This document shows, in pieces, positions 35,529 through 44,353 of a stretch of DNA of 64,000 nt. A program made the position numbers and the translations under genes. The notes under the pieces are model-generated. The model saw only the letters and a program-made list of their open reading frames with translations. It did not search any database and was not told the DNA's origin. The first letter of the stretch is position 1, and each line of letters opens with the position of its first letter. The DNA is taken from NCBI GenBank assembly GCA_049889695.1, contig JBMHCX010000009.1, positions 1 to 64,000 on the forward strand, read 5' to 3'. The stretch comes from WTJH01 sp049889695 (GTDB lineage Bacteria; Bacteroidota; Bacteroidia; Flavobacteriales; Flavobacteriaceae).

Positions 35529-36823
35529 TGCAATTGTATAACAATCCTGAAAAAGCGAGTTGGGAGACGATTCTAGAGCGTCCTACGGCTTCTTTGCGAT
35601 CCTTAGAGCCGCAAGTCAAAGCAATTTTTGAAGAAATTCAACAGCAAGGGGATCTAGCGCTAAAATCCTACACCCATAAGTTTGATAAAGTCACCCTTGC
35701 GGATATCGAGGTCTCTCCAGATCGTTTGCAAGCACTCGCCAAGCAGATAGAGCCTTCTTTAGCGGAGGCAATCGACCATGCGGCCAGAAATATCCACACA
35801 TTCCATGCAGCACAAAAAACGGCTAAAGTTGCTGTGGAAACCCAACCAGGAGTTAGTTGTTGGCAAGAAAAACGACCAATTGAAAAGGTGGGGCTCTACA
35901 TTCCCGGTGGAACAGCTCCTTTATTTTCAACATTATTAATGCTTGCCATTCCCGCTCAAATTGCAGGCTGCTCGCAAATTGTATTGTGTACACCACCAAA
36001 AGCAGATGGAAGCATTCCAGTAGAAGTCGCCTATATAGCTCTTCAGTACGGAGTCGATCGGGTATTCTCTCTAGGAGGGGTTCAGGCTATAGGAGCCCTT
36101 ACTTTTGGTTCTGAAACCGTTCCAGCTGTAGATAAGATATTTGGACCGGGCAATCAATATGTAACGGTAGCCAAACAATTGTCCACCCAATATAAAGTAG
36201 CTATAGATATGCCTGCAGGGCCCAGTGAGGTATTAGTCATGGCCGATGGAACGGCCGATCCGGCTTTTGTAGCGGCCGATCTGTTGTCGCAGGCCGAGCA
36301 CGGGATAGACAGCCAGGTGATATTGGTGAGTACCGATCTTCCGTTTATTGAAGCAACGCAAGAAGCCTTAAACCAACAATTAAAAGTACTCGAACGGAAA
36401 GATATAGCAGAAAAAGCCTTAGAAAACTCTAAAGCGATCTATTTTGATTCGGATGAAGCTGCCATTGCTTGTATCAACGTCTATGGCCCTGAACACTATA
36501 TTCTGGCAGTTGAAAAAGAAGACTTATACCTCCGAGAGCTCGCCCATGCAGGCTCTGTGTTTATTGGCAATTACACACCAGAAAGCGCAGGCGATTACGC
36601 CTCAGGGACCAACCACACTTTACCGACCAATGGCTATGTTCGTCAGTACAGTGGTGTTCATCTCGACAGTTTTCAAAAAGCCATAACCTTCCAAAAAATT
36701 TCGGCCAAGGGACTACAAGATTTGGGTCCAGTAATCGAAAAAATGGCGGAGGCAGAAGGTCTTCAGGCGCATAAAAACGCGGTGAGCATTCGTTTGCAAC
36801 ACTTACAAAAATCTGTTCAATGA
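35528..36823 (+). CDS. hisD: Histidinol dehydrogenase
   Basis: Zinc- and NAD-dependent four-electron oxidation of L-histidinol to L-histidine, the final pathway step. The 431-residue length is usual. Recognisable segments are GLYIPGGTAPLFST near residue 120, the GPGNQYVTVAK segment near residue 205, DMPAGPSEVLVMADG near residue 228, the Q and H metal ligands in LLSQAEHGIDSQ near residue 260 and the late GVHLDSFQKAITFQ near residue 380. It is coupled to hisG by one shared base and to hisC by 4 bp. Confidence 0.97.
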   Translation: MQLYNNPEKASWETILERPTASLRSLEPQVKAIFEEIQQQGDLALKSYTHKFDKVTLADIEVSPDRLQALAKQIEPSLAEAIDHAARNIHTFHAAQKTAKVAVETQPGVSCWQEKRPIEKVGLYIPGGTAPLFSTLLMLAIPAQIAGCSQIVLCTPPKADGSIPVEVAYIALQYGVDRVFSLGGVQAIGALTFGSETVPAVDKIFGPGNQYVTVAKQLSTQYKVAIDMPAGPSEVLVMADGTADPAFVAADLLSQAEHGIDSQVILVSTDLPFIEATQEALNQQLKVLERKDIAEKALENSKAIYFDSDEAAIACINVYGPEHYILAVEKEDLYLRELAHAGSVFIGNYTPESAGDYASGTNHTLPTNGYVRQYSGVHLDSFQKAITFQKISAKGLQDLGPVIEKMAEAEGLQAHKNAVSIRLQHLQKSVQ

Positions 36824-37884
36824 AACCGTTTAAGCTAGAAGAATGGGCTCGGCCAAATGTTTTGCAGATGAAAGCTTACAGCTCTGCTCGAGATGAATTT
36901 GGAGAACAACGGGACGATCTCATATACTTGGACGCCAATGAAAATCCCTATCCTTCCTCTGTTAATCGCTATCCAGACCCTTCCCAAAACTCCCTAAGAA
37001 AGCGGCTCTCAGCGCTTCGGAAGGTTCCCACCGATCAGATACTTATCGGGAATGGGAGTGATGAAGTTTTAGATTTGATTTTTAGAGCCTTTGCTGAGCC
37101 TTCTAAAGATCGTTTGCTGACTTTTCCGCCCACCTATGGTATGTATAGCGTGTTGGCTGAATTGAATGTAATTGAGGTGCTTGAAGCCCCTTTGGATCCT
37201 GAAACGTTTGACCTGAATTTTGACCGTATCGCCGCTCAGATGCAGCTAAACCCAAAGCTGATTTGTTTGCCCAATCCCAATAATCCAAGTGGAAATGGAT
37301 GGCCTTTGGCTACCGTTAAAAAGCTGTTAGATATGGCCACGGGAATCGTAATCATCGATGAAGCTTACATCGATTTTGCACCCTTTGAATCGGCCATTAC
37401 ATTACTAGATGAATACCCCCACCTGATCGTATCACAAACTTTTTCGAAAGCATTTGGTCTGGCAGGGGCGCGTTTAGGAATCGCCTACGCTTCACCAGAG
37501 ATAATTGCGCTTTTAAACAGGATTAAACCGCCCTACAACATCAATTCGCTGTCGCAATCTACGGCAGAAGGGTGCTTGTCCAATTCCGAAAAAAGAACAA
37601 AAGAAATTAAAACTATACTTGAAGAAAAGGATCGTATATCTTTATATATCAAGGACATGAATTTCGTTAAGAAGATCTTTCCCTCGGACGCTAATTTTCT
37701 TTTGATACGTGTAGATGACGCGGATAAACGCTATCAGCAATTTTTAAAAGCGGGAGTAGTATTACGCAACCGTTCCACCCAATTGCACTGCCAAAACACC
37801 CTTCGGATTAGTATTGGGACACCGCAAGAAAATTTAAAATTCATGGAACTGTGTCGGCAGTTCGATCAAAATGAAGTGCTTTAA
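36820..37884 (+). CDS. hisC: Histidinol-phosphate aminotransferase
   Basis: PLP-dependent conversion of imidazole acetol phosphate to histidinol phosphate. The 354-residue fold-type I aminotransferase shows LDANENPYPS near residue 40, GNGSDEVLDLIFRAF near residue 72, NPNNPSGNG near residue 150, DEAYIDFA near residue 182 and the PLP lysine in SQTFSKAFGLAGARLG near residue 210. It overlaps hisD by 4 bp; hisB follows after 3 bp. Confidence 0.97.
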   Translation: MKPFKLEEWARPNVLQMKAYSSARDEFGEQRDDLIYLDANENPYPSSVNRYPDPSQNSLRKRLSALRKVPTDQILIGNGSDEVLDLIFRAFAEPSKDRLLTFPPTYGMYSVLAELNVIEVLEAPLDPETFDLNFDRIAAQMQLNPKLICLPNPNNPSGNGWPLATVKKLLDMATGIVIIDEAYIDFAPFESAITLLDEYPHLIVSQTFSKAFGLAGARLGIAYASPEIIALLNRIKPPYNINSLSQSTAEGCLSNSEKRTKEIKTILEEKDRISLYIKDMNFVKKIFPSDANFLLIRVDDADKRYQQFLKAGVVLRNRSTQLHCQNTLRISIGTPQENLKFMELCRQFDQNEVL

Positions 37885-37887
37885 ATC

Positions 37888-38994
37888 ATGAGAAAAATAT
37901 TATTTATCGACAGGGATGGTACCTTGGTAGAAGAACCCCCAGTAGATTATCAGTTAGATGCCTTTCGGAAGTTAAAATTCCTGCCTGGTGTTTTTGAATT
38001 CTTAAGAAGGGTGGTAGCACAAATGGACTATGAATTGGTGATGGTTACCAATCAGGATGGTTTGGGAACGGATAGCTTTCCAGAAGAAGACTTTTGGCCA
38101 GTCCATAACTTCATCATGAATACATTTGCCAATGAAGGAATTCATTTTCAAGAGGTGCTGATCGATAAAAGTTTCCCTGAAGATAAACTTCCAACTCGCA
38201 AACCCGGGACGGCCATGCTCCGTCATTACATCGATAATTCAGCGGTAGATTTAAGCGCTTCCTGGGTCATCGGCGATCGAGATACCGATATAGAATTAGC
38301 CAAAAATCTCGGGGCCAAGGGGATTAAAATAACAGCGGATAGGCCTGAATCAAGCAGTACTGATGTTACTTACTGTGCCGATTGGGAGGAAATCTACGAT
38401 GTTTTGAATACTGCTGAACGCTCTGCTATCATTGAGCGAAAAACCCATGAAACAGATATTTCCATTGCTTTAAACCTGAATGGTTATGGAAAAAGTGAAA
38501 TTCAAACCGGCATTTCTTTCTTCGACCATATGCTGGACCAGTTAGCTCGGCATGGCCAAATGGATCTCAGTATCAAGGTCAATGGGGATTTAGAGGTAGA
38601 CGAACACCACACCATAGAAGATACGGCCATCGCTCTTGGTGAAGCTTTCGCCAAGGCTTTAGGGAATAAGTTAGGGATTGAACGTTACGGCTTTGCCTTA
38701 CCAATGGACGACTGTGCGGCACAGGTCCTGATCGACTTTGGCGGTCGCTCTTGGTTGGTTTGGGAAGCAGCCTTTAAAAGAGAAATGATCGGGAAGATGC
38801 CAACAGAAATGTTTATGCACTTTTTTAAGTCTTTTGCCGATGGAGCCAAGGCTAACCTCAATATAAAAGCGGAGGGCGATAACGAACACCACAAGATTGA
38901 AGCGATTTTCAAGGCTTTTGCAAAGGCGATTAAAATGGCTATTCGTCAGGACCCAGATCGGATGATACTTCCCTCTACAAAAGGTATGTTGTAA
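37888..38994 (+). CDS. hisB: Bifunctional histidinol-phosphatase / imidazoleglycerol-phosphate dehydratase
   Basis: Two pathway enzymes on one 368-residue chain. Residues 1-165 are a HAD phosphatase (FIDRDGTLVEEP with nucleophile D8, and GDRDTDIELA). Residues 175-368 are the IGP dehydratase with the two metal-binding motifs DEHHTIEDTA and NEHHKIEAIFKAFA. The fusion has the same domain order as E. coli HisB. The stop overlaps the hisH start by one base. Confidence 0.97.
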   Translation: MRKILFIDRDGTLVEEPPVDYQLDAFRKLKFLPGVFEFLRRVVAQMDYELVMVTNQDGLGTDSFPEEDFWPVHNFIMNTFANEGIHFQEVLIDKSFPEDKLPTRKPGTAMLRHYIDNSAVDLSASWVIGDRDTDIELAKNLGAKGIKITADRPESSSTDVTYCADWEEIYDVLNTAERSAIIERKTHETDISIALNLNGYGKSEIQTGISFFDHMLDQLARHGQMDLSIKVNGDLEVDEHHTIEDTAIALGEAFAKALGNKLGIERYGFALPMDDCAAQVLIDFGGRSWLVWEAAFKREMIGKMPTEMFMHFFKSFADGAKANLNIKAEGDNEHHKIEAIFKAFAKAIKMAIRQDPDRMILPSTKGML

Positions 38995-39578
38995 TGCAAG
39001 TAGCCATTGTAGATTATGGGGCTGGTAATGTTCAAAGCGTTCAATTTGCTTTGAATCGATTGGGCGTAACACAAAGCTGTGTTACACAAGACCCACACGT
39101 GATTCAGCAAGCCGATAAAGTCATTTTTCCTGGCCAAGGAGCAGCTGCTGCGGCCTTGGAAAAACTGGAAAAAGCACAGCTGACAACTGTTTTGTCCTCC
39201 TTAAAGCAGCCCGTGTTGGGTATATGCTTGGGAATGCAACTGTTTTGCACCTGGACGGAAGAAGGCGATACCAACGGTTTGGGCATCTTTCCGATGCGGG
39301 TCAGTCGATTTCCAGCAGAGGTAAAACATCCGCAAATGGGATGGAACCGGGTCAGCCAGCTCCGATCAGATCTGTTTAAGGGAATAGAAGAAGATGCGTA
39401 TATGTACTTAGTGCACAGCTACTTTGTTCCGCTGTCCGATTATTCAGTAGCCAGTGCTACCTATGGACTAGCCTACAGTGTCGCCATACAAAAAGACAAT
39501 TTTTATGGGGTGCAATTTCATCCTGAAAAAAGTGGGGCAGTTGGTCATCAATTACTACAAAACTTCCTAAATATTTAA
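38994..39578 (+). CDS. hisH: Imidazole glycerol phosphate synthase, glutaminase subunit
   Basis: Class I glutamine amidotransferase that feeds ammonia to HisF. The 194-residue protein has the PGQGAAAAA loop near residue 44, nucleophile cysteine in GICLGMQLF near residue 76 and the His-Glu pair in VQFHPEKSG near residue 175. It lies between hisB and hisA in the operon. Confidence 0.96.
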   Translation: MQVAIVDYGAGNVQSVQFALNRLGVTQSCVTQDPHVIQQADKVIFPGQGAAAAALEKLEKAQLTTVLSSLKQPVLGICLGMQLFCTWTEEGDTNGLGIFPMRVSRFPAEVKHPQMGWNRVSQLRSDLFKGIEEDAYMYLVHSYFVPLSDYSVASATYGLAYSVAIQKDNFYGVQFHPEKSGAVGHQLLQNFLNI

Positions 39579-39580
39579 GC

Positions 39581-40309
39581 ATGCGAATTCTACCAGCCAT
39601 CGATATCATAGACGGTAAGTGTGTTCGGCTCACGCAAGGAGATTACCAAAAAAAGAAGATCTATGCCGACGATCCACTAGAAATGGCTAAAGCTTTTCAA
39701 GATCACGGGATTCAATACTTGCATCTGGTTGATTTGGATGGAGCCAAGGCCCAATCTATTATCAATTACAAAGTTTTGGAACGAATAGCTGCTAAAACCA
39801 ATTTGAAAATCGATTTTGGAGGTGGTTTAAAATCCGATGAAGACCTCCGTATTGCTTTTGATTCTGGAGCGCAACAGATCACGGGGGGAAGTATCGCTGT
39901 AAAAAAGCCTGAACTATTCCAAAAATGGTTAAATGCCTATGGAGCGGAAAAAATCATACTAGGAGCCGATGCCAATCATGGTAAAATTGCGACCAACGGC
40001 TGGATGGAGGTGTCCGAGCGGAAAGTAGAAGGCTTTATTGGGGACTATCACGCCAAAGGAGTATCTTATGTGATTTGTACGGATATTCAACAAGATGGAA
40101 CACTACAAGGCCCGAGCATAGACCTATACACTAAAATACTCCAACAATCTCCAAAATTGCGTTTAATCGCCTCTGGTGGCGTTTCTAACATGTCCGATGT
40201 AGAAACATTGGCCGCTATTGGTTGTGAAGGCTGTATCTTAGGAAAAGCGATCTATGAGAACAGAATTCAGCTTAAAGAGCTGGAACACTACATATTGCAA
40301 AACTCATGA
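39581..40309 (+). CDS. hisA: ProFAR isomerase
   Basis: Isomerises the ProFAR aminoaldose to the aminoketose PRFAR. The 242-residue beta/alpha barrel starts with RILPAIDIIDGKCVRLTQGD (catalytic D8), shows FGGGLKSDEDLR near residue 80, an ICTDIQQDGTLQGPS segment with the second catalytic aspartate near residue 165, and ASGGVSN near residue 195. It overlaps the following DinB-like gene by 4 bp rather than hisF directly. Confidence 0.96.
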   Translation: MRILPAIDIIDGKCVRLTQGDYQKKKIYADDPLEMAKAFQDHGIQYLHLVDLDGAKAQSIINYKVLERIAAKTNLKIDFGGGLKSDEDLRIAFDSGAQQITGGSIAVKKPELFQKWLNAYGAEKIILGADANHGKIATNGWMEVSERKVEGFIGDYHAKGVSYVICTDIQQDGTLQGPSIDLYTKILQQSPKLRLIASGGVSNMSDVETLAAIGCEGCILGKAIYENRIQLKELEHYILQNS

Positions 40310-40806
40310 GTTGGGTTACAGAAATAAAAGAAAATGCGCATTATCGCATAGCCGAAAGCCGAAGGATGTTGGACATATGTCTACGCCATATAGACGATCA
40401 GCAGCTGTGGGAACGCCCCAATCAGCATTCGAATAGTGTAGGTAATCAGCTTTTGCATATTCGCGGAAATATGATGCAGTATATCTGGACTACCCTGGGT
40501 GGGAATCCCGATATCCGTCAACGTAATCAAGAGTTTGAAGCATCAAAGGGCACACGCTCCGATCTTTGGCAAGCCTTAGAAGAATCCTTAGACCAATGCA
40601 TGGCGGTGATCGAGGCTTCAACAGCCGATCAGCTACTAAAAGTTTACCCTGTTCAGGCCTTTCAGCTCTCGGGTATTGGCCTGATCATCCACGCTGTTGA
40701 ACACCTTTCCTATCATACGGGACAAGTTGCTTTTTGGGTAAAAAGTCGTACAGATAAACCTTTGGGTTTTTATGAGGGGGTAGATTTAAATCAAAAACAT
40801 CAATAA
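40306..40806 (+). CDS. DinB-like protein embedded in the his operon
   Basis: A 166-residue protein of the DinB/YfiT-like four-helix-bundle superfamily, whose members bind a metal through a histidine triad and often act as thiol-dependent transferases. Candidate ligands are the histidine in LLHIRGN near residue 51 and two in IHAVEHLSYHTGQ near residue 130. It overlaps hisA by 4 bp and shares one base with the hisF start (TAATG), so it is fully integrated in the operon. Histidine synthesis does not need such a step. A detoxification or thiol role tied to the pathway is only speculation. Confidence 0.85.
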   Translation: MSWVTEIKENAHYRIAESRRMLDICLRHIDDQQLWERPNQHSNSVGNQLLHIRGNMMQYIWTTLGGNPDIRQRNQEFEASKGTRSDLWQALEESLDQCMAVIEASTADQLLKVYPVQAFQLSGIGLIIHAVEHLSYHTGQVAFWVKSRTDKPLGFYEGVDLNQKHQ

Positions 40807-41561
40807 TGCTAACCAAGAGAATTATCCCATGTTTGGACATTAAAGACGGACGGACGGTTAAGGGGGTGAACTTTGTCAATCTGCGCGATGCAGGAGACCC
40901 CGTTGAACTTGCCGCGGAATACGCTGCTGCCGGAGCTGACGAATTGGTGTTTTTAGATATTTCTGCTACCGAAGAAAAACGAAAAACCTTGGCGCAATTG
41001 GTCTATCAGGTAGCGGAAGTGTTAGACATCCCTTTTACCGTTGGCGGCGGCGTAAGTGAATTAAAACATGTGGAAACCTTGTTGCAAAACGGCGCCGACA
41101 AGGTTTCTGTGAATTCTGCAGCATTTAAAAATCCAGCGCTTATCGACCAAATCGCCTATAATTTTGGAAGTCAGTGTTTAGTGGTGGCCATCGATGCACG
41201 TATGATCGCTGCTGAATGGATTGTCCATTTGGTTGGCGGGAAGCAGCCTACCACAGCTGGTTTATTCAGCTGGGCGCAAGAAGTGGCCGATCGTGGAGCT
41301 GGAGAAATTCTATTTACCTCTATGGATCACGACGGTACCAAAAATGGCTTTGCCAATGTAGCGCTTGCACAACTGAGCGATCAGTTGAATATCCCGATCA
41401 TCGCTTCTGGCGGAGCAGGTAATAAGAAACATTTTGCCGATACCTTTACCCATGGCAAGGCCGATGCTGCCTTGGCGGCTAGCGTATTTCACTTTGGTGA
41501 AATCAAAATTCCCGATCTCAAATTATATTTGCACAACCAACAAATTCCCACACGGTTATGA
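40806..41561 (+). CDS. hisF: Imidazole glycerol phosphate synthase, cyclase subunit
   Basis: Cyclase that uses ammonia from HisH to make imidazole glycerol phosphate and AICAR. The 251-residue barrel begins TKRIIPCLDIKDGRTVKGV (catalytic D11), has TVGGGVSELKHVE near residue 80, DKVSVNSAA near residue 98, the second catalytic aspartate in TSMDHDGTKNGF near residue 175 and ASGGAGNKKHF near residue 200. It overlaps hisIE by 4 bp. Confidence 0.97.
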   Translation: MLTKRIIPCLDIKDGRTVKGVNFVNLRDAGDPVELAAEYAAAGADELVFLDISATEEKRKTLAQLVYQVAEVLDIPFTVGGGVSELKHVETLLQNGADKVSVNSAAFKNPALIDQIAYNFGSQCLVVAIDARMIAAEWIVHLVGGKQPTTAGLFSWAQEVADRGAGEILFTSMDHDGTKNGFANVALAQLSDQLNIPIIASGGAGNKKHFADTFTHGKADAALAASVFHFGEIKIPDLKLYLHNQQIPTRL

Positions 41562-42154
41562 TTCCTAATTTTCAAAAATCTCCAGACGGGCTTCTCCCCG
41601 CTATAGTACAAGATGCACAAACGCAAAAGGTCCTGATGCTGGGATATATGAATGAAGAGGCTTTCGAAAAAACAAATCAAACGCAAAAGGTTACTTTTTA
41701 CAGCCGCTCTAAACAGCGTTTGTGGACCAAAGGAGAAGAAAGCGGGAATGTTTTGCGCCTAGAGAGCATTGCACTTGATTGTGACCAAGACGCGCTGTTG
41801 ATCCAGGCAAAACCCGAAGGACCAACCTGTCATAAAGGATCCGATACCTGTTGGAACGATCGCAATACTGCTCAGTATGGCTTCTTAACGCATTTGGAAG
41901 CAACGATTGCCGATCGAAAGGAAAACCGAACGGATAAAAGTTATGTCAGCAGTTTATTCGAGAAAGGCATCAATAAAATCGCTCAGAAGGTAGGAGAGGA
42001 GGCCGTAGAAACAGTAATTGAGGCCAAAGACAACGACGACGACTTGTTTTTAAATGAAAGTGCCGATTTAATTTTTCACTTTCTGATCTTGCTTCAAGCC
42101 AAAGGCTATACCTTAGAGGATGTCGTCGAAATTCTCAGAAATCGAGAGCGTTAA
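41558..42154 (+). CDS. hisIE: Bifunctional phosphoribosyl-AMP cyclohydrolase / phosphoribosyl-ATP pyrophosphatase
   Basis: Second and third pathway steps on one 198-residue chain. The N-terminal HisI domain carries LGYMNEEAFEKT, SRSKQRLWTKGE and the metal-binding DCDQDALLIQ and GPTCHKG. The C-terminal HisE domain from about residue 110 has NKIAQKVGEEAVETVIEAK and NESADLIFHFLILL. It is the last recognised histidine gene; the DUF2461 gene starts 35 bp later and may still be in the same transcript. Confidence 0.97.
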   Translation: MIPNFQKSPDGLLPAIVQDAQTQKVLMLGYMNEEAFEKTNQTQKVTFYSRSKQRLWTKGEESGNVLRLESIALDCDQDALLIQAKPEGPTCHKGSDTCWNDRNTAQYGFLTHLEATIADRKENRTDKSYVSSLFEKGINKIAQKVGEEAVETVIEAKDNDDDLFLNESADLIFHFLILLQAKGYTLEDVVEILRNRER

Positions 42155-42189
42155 AAGCTTCAGACGATTAGATTTTGTACTTTAGGAGT

Positions 42190-42858
42190 ATGCTATCAAA
42201 AGAAATTTACTCCTTTTTCGAATCCCTCGAAAAAAACAATAATCGCGAGTGGTTCGCCGAACACAAAAGCGAATTCAAAGCCTTAGAGGCCCAAGTAAAG
42301 GCTTTAGGAGAGGGCATCGTTTCTCAATTGCAAACCTCCGATCAGGTCGAAAAAATGAAACTGTTCCGCATCTATAGGGATGTGCGTTTTTCTAAAAACA
42401 AAACCCCTTACAAAACCCATTTCGGGATGGCTTTTCATCGGCAAAAGCCCGAAAATAGGGGAGGCTACTACATTCACCTAAAGCCAAATGATAGTTTTTT
42501 AGCAGTTGGCTTTTGGGACCCTAACAAGGAAGACTTATTGCGTATCCGAAAGGAATTGGAAATAGATGCTGCTGATTTCAGAGAAATCGTCCAATCTTCC
42601 AAACACCAAAACATCTGGGGAGAACTCACTGGCGATGAAGTGAAAACCGCCCCCAAGGGCTTTTCCAAAGAGCATCCGGATATTGATCTTATCAAAAAGA
42701 AACAATATCTATTTATCCGTCAACTGACGACAGCCGAAGTTTTCGATCCGGCTTTCGAATCTCTAGTGGTCGACGCATTCCGTGCGATTCGCCCATTTTT
42801 CGATTATATGAGCAGCGTTCTTACAACAGATTTAAATGGGGAATCCCTTCTAAAATAG
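42190..42858 (+). CDS. DUF2461 family protein
   Basis: A 222-residue protein matching DUF2461 (TIGR02453), a widespread family of unknown function. Recognisable parts are the NNNREWFAEHKSEF N-terminal segment, the MKLFRIYRDVRFSKNKTPYKTHFG segment near residue 60 and the GGYYIHLKP segment near residue 95. The ATG at 42190 is preceded by AGGAG at a good ribosome-binding distance, unusual for this genome, and this decides the start over an in-frame TTG at 42175. The next gene starts directly after its stop. Confidence 0.88.
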   Translation: MLSKEIYSFFESLEKNNNREWFAEHKSEFKALEAQVKALGEGIVSQLQTSDQVEKMKLFRIYRDVRFSKNKTPYKTHFGMAFHRQKPENRGGYYIHLKPNDSFLAVGFWDPNKEDLLRIRKELEIDAADFREIVQSSKHQNIWGELTGDEVKTAPKGFSKEHPDIDLIKKKQYLFIRQLTTAEVFDPAFESLVVDAFRAIRPFFDYMSSVLTTDLNGESLLK

Positions 42859-43581
42859 GTGGCCGACCAAAAGACCTTTTTTATGAATTGGAGTAGTGGA
42901 AAAGATGCTGCAATGGCTTTACACACCCTCCAACAAAGCCCCCATCTTCGATGTGTTTCCTTGCTGACGAGTATTAGCCAAGAATTCCAAAGAGTTTCCA
43001 TGCATGGCCTGCGAAGAGAAGTGCTAGAAGCCCAAGCCAAAGCCATCGATTTGCCGCTAACACTCATGGAATTGCCTCCCAATGCTAGCATGGAAATATA
43101 CGACCAGGTATTTCAGCAGACCTTAAAAACATTTAGGGGGCGGCAATGTTTAACAGCCGCTTACGGAGATATCTTTCTGGAAGACCTGAGGATTTATCGG
43201 GAAAAGCAATGCCAACCATTGGGAATGGAACTGCTTTTTCCGTTGTGGAAAAGAAATACAACAGACCTTATTCATTCCTTTGTGGACTTGGGTTTTGAAG
43301 CGATTGTCGTTTGTCTCAATGAGAATAAACTTCCGCCAGAGTTTTTAGGGCGTACAATTGATTTAGATTTTATACGTGACCTTCCCAAAGATGTAGATCC
43401 TTGCGGAGAAAATGGGGAATTCCATACCTTTTGCTACAAGGGGCCTATTTTTAATGCCCCAGTAGAGTTTCAGTTGGGAGAAAAGATTCGCCGTAGCTAT
43501 CCTGATCCCCAAGAAGAGACGAAAGAGATAGGTTACTGGTTTTTGGACATCCTATTACCGCAAGATTCGACCGAAGTTTAA
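42859..43581 (+). CDS. Dph6-like ATP pyrophosphatase (diphthine-ammonia ligase family)
   Basis: A 240-residue adenine nucleotide alpha-hydrolase (PP-loop) protein. The N-terminal NWSSGKDAAMAL is the ATP pyrophosphatase P-loop (SxGKD). The later GENGEFHTFCYKGPIF is diagnostic of the Dph6 family. Bacteria lack diphthamide, so the bacterial members probably carry out another ATP-driven amidation. The start is GTG, placed immediately after the DUF2461 stop, so the two genes are coupled. Confidence 0.87.
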   Translation: MADQKTFFMNWSSGKDAAMALHTLQQSPHLRCVSLLTSISQEFQRVSMHGLRREVLEAQAKAIDLPLTLMELPPNASMEIYDQVFQQTLKTFRGRQCLTAAYGDIFLEDLRIYREKQCQPLGMELLFPLWKRNTTDLIHSFVDLGFEAIVVCLNENKLPPEFLGRTIDLDFIRDLPKDVDPCGENGEFHTFCYKGPIFNAPVEFQLGEKIRRSYPDPQEETKEIGYWFLDILLPQDSTEV

Positions 43582-43675
43582 TTCCATTGCTAGCAAATAA
43601 CAATTGATTGTTTTTAATGGCTTAAAATATTAAGCTTATCATCTTAATGGTTAAATGGTCACATTTTTGGTTCCT

Positions 43676-44275
43676 CTAGCAATACAAAAGATCGATCCGT
43701 TTTTTTTCACGGTCGACATGCTCCCTTAACTCTTTAAAAAACGGAGGGAAAAGAACATCGAAGTCTTCTTGTATGCTTTTGTATTGTTCAATCGAGCCTT
43801 GGAGACCCGCGTCAAAGCGTGTTCTCCGGTCCATGTGCATCAATATATGTTCCATTCCTGCTACGGTAGCGTAGCATTGAAACCAGTCTTGCTCACGGAT
43901 GATACGATCAATTTTCACAAAGCTTTCAGGCAGCACTGCCAAATGGTCGTGGATAACTTGATAAAAATCAGCTGCAAATAAAGCAAGGGGCGTAGTGTGG
44001 TAGAGATCCCAATCGCGAGCCAACTGATGATCAAAATACATATCTACTAATACACGACTATAGTGACGATGGGTCGGAAAAAAAAATTGAGCTGCTTGTT
44101 TAAACAACGGATGCGCGTCGGTATAGCTATCGATCGACCGGTGAAGGAGAATTCCTTTTTGGATGTTTTCAGGAAAACGCTGGTAGTGATTGCCTTTGAT
44201 ATGGTCGGCAATAAAATTCCCGAGGGCTAATTGGTCGTCGCTCCCGGAAAGATAAACATGTGCGAGATAATTCAC
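43676..44275 (-). CDS. acpH: Acyl carrier protein phosphodiesterase
   Basis: AcpH removes the 4'-phosphopantetheine group from ACP and belongs to an HD-like helical family. The conserved beginning NYLAHVYLSGSDDQLALGNF matches the usual start MNYLAHxYLS only if translation begins at the GTG at 44275, giving 199 residues, close to E. coli AcpH (193). A longer frame to 44335 adds non-family residues that run across the glmM promoter. A -7 box TACATTTG lies 4 nt upstream of that GTG. Conserved histidines appear in LLHRSIDSYTDAHPLF near residue 48. Confidence 0.87.
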   Translation of the reverse strand: MNYLAHVYLSGSDDQLALGNFIADHIKGNHYQRFPENIQKGILLHRSIDSYTDAHPLFKQAAQFFFPTHRHYSRVLVDMYFDHQLARDWDLYHTTPLALFAADFYQVIHDHLAVLPESFVKIDRIIREQDWFQCYATVAGMEHILMHMDRRTRFDAGLQGSIEQYKSIQEDFDVLFPPFFKELREHVDREKKRIDLLYC

Positions 44276-44279
44276 CTGC

Positions 44280-44287
44280 CAAATGTA
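44280..44287 (-). promoter_or_regulatory. Candidate -7 box (TACATTTG) of acpH
   Basis: Exact TAnnTTTG match on the minus strand, 4 nt from the GTG start at 44275, implying a leaderless transcript. TTTC is found at the -33 position with a 19 nt spacer. Confidence 0.5.
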
Positions 44288-44320
44288 GGCTGTTTTTTCG
44301 GGTAAGGAAAAGGAGTTTTG

Positions 44321-44328
44321 TACTTTTG
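44321..44328 (+). promoter_or_regulatory. Candidate -7 box (TACTTTTG) of glmM
   Basis: Exact TAnnTTTG match, 25 nt upstream of the ATG at 44354. It rules out the longer start at 44318 and lies 33 bp from the divergent acpH box. Confidence 0.5.
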
Positions 44329-44353
44329 GGGGCATTACTATAGAATACCGACA

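Noticed and set aside
43620..43635. GCTTAA-AATA-TTAAGC hairpin between the Dph6-like gene and acpH
   Set aside because: A six-pair AT-rich stem without a T tract; could occur by chance in AT-rich DNA.
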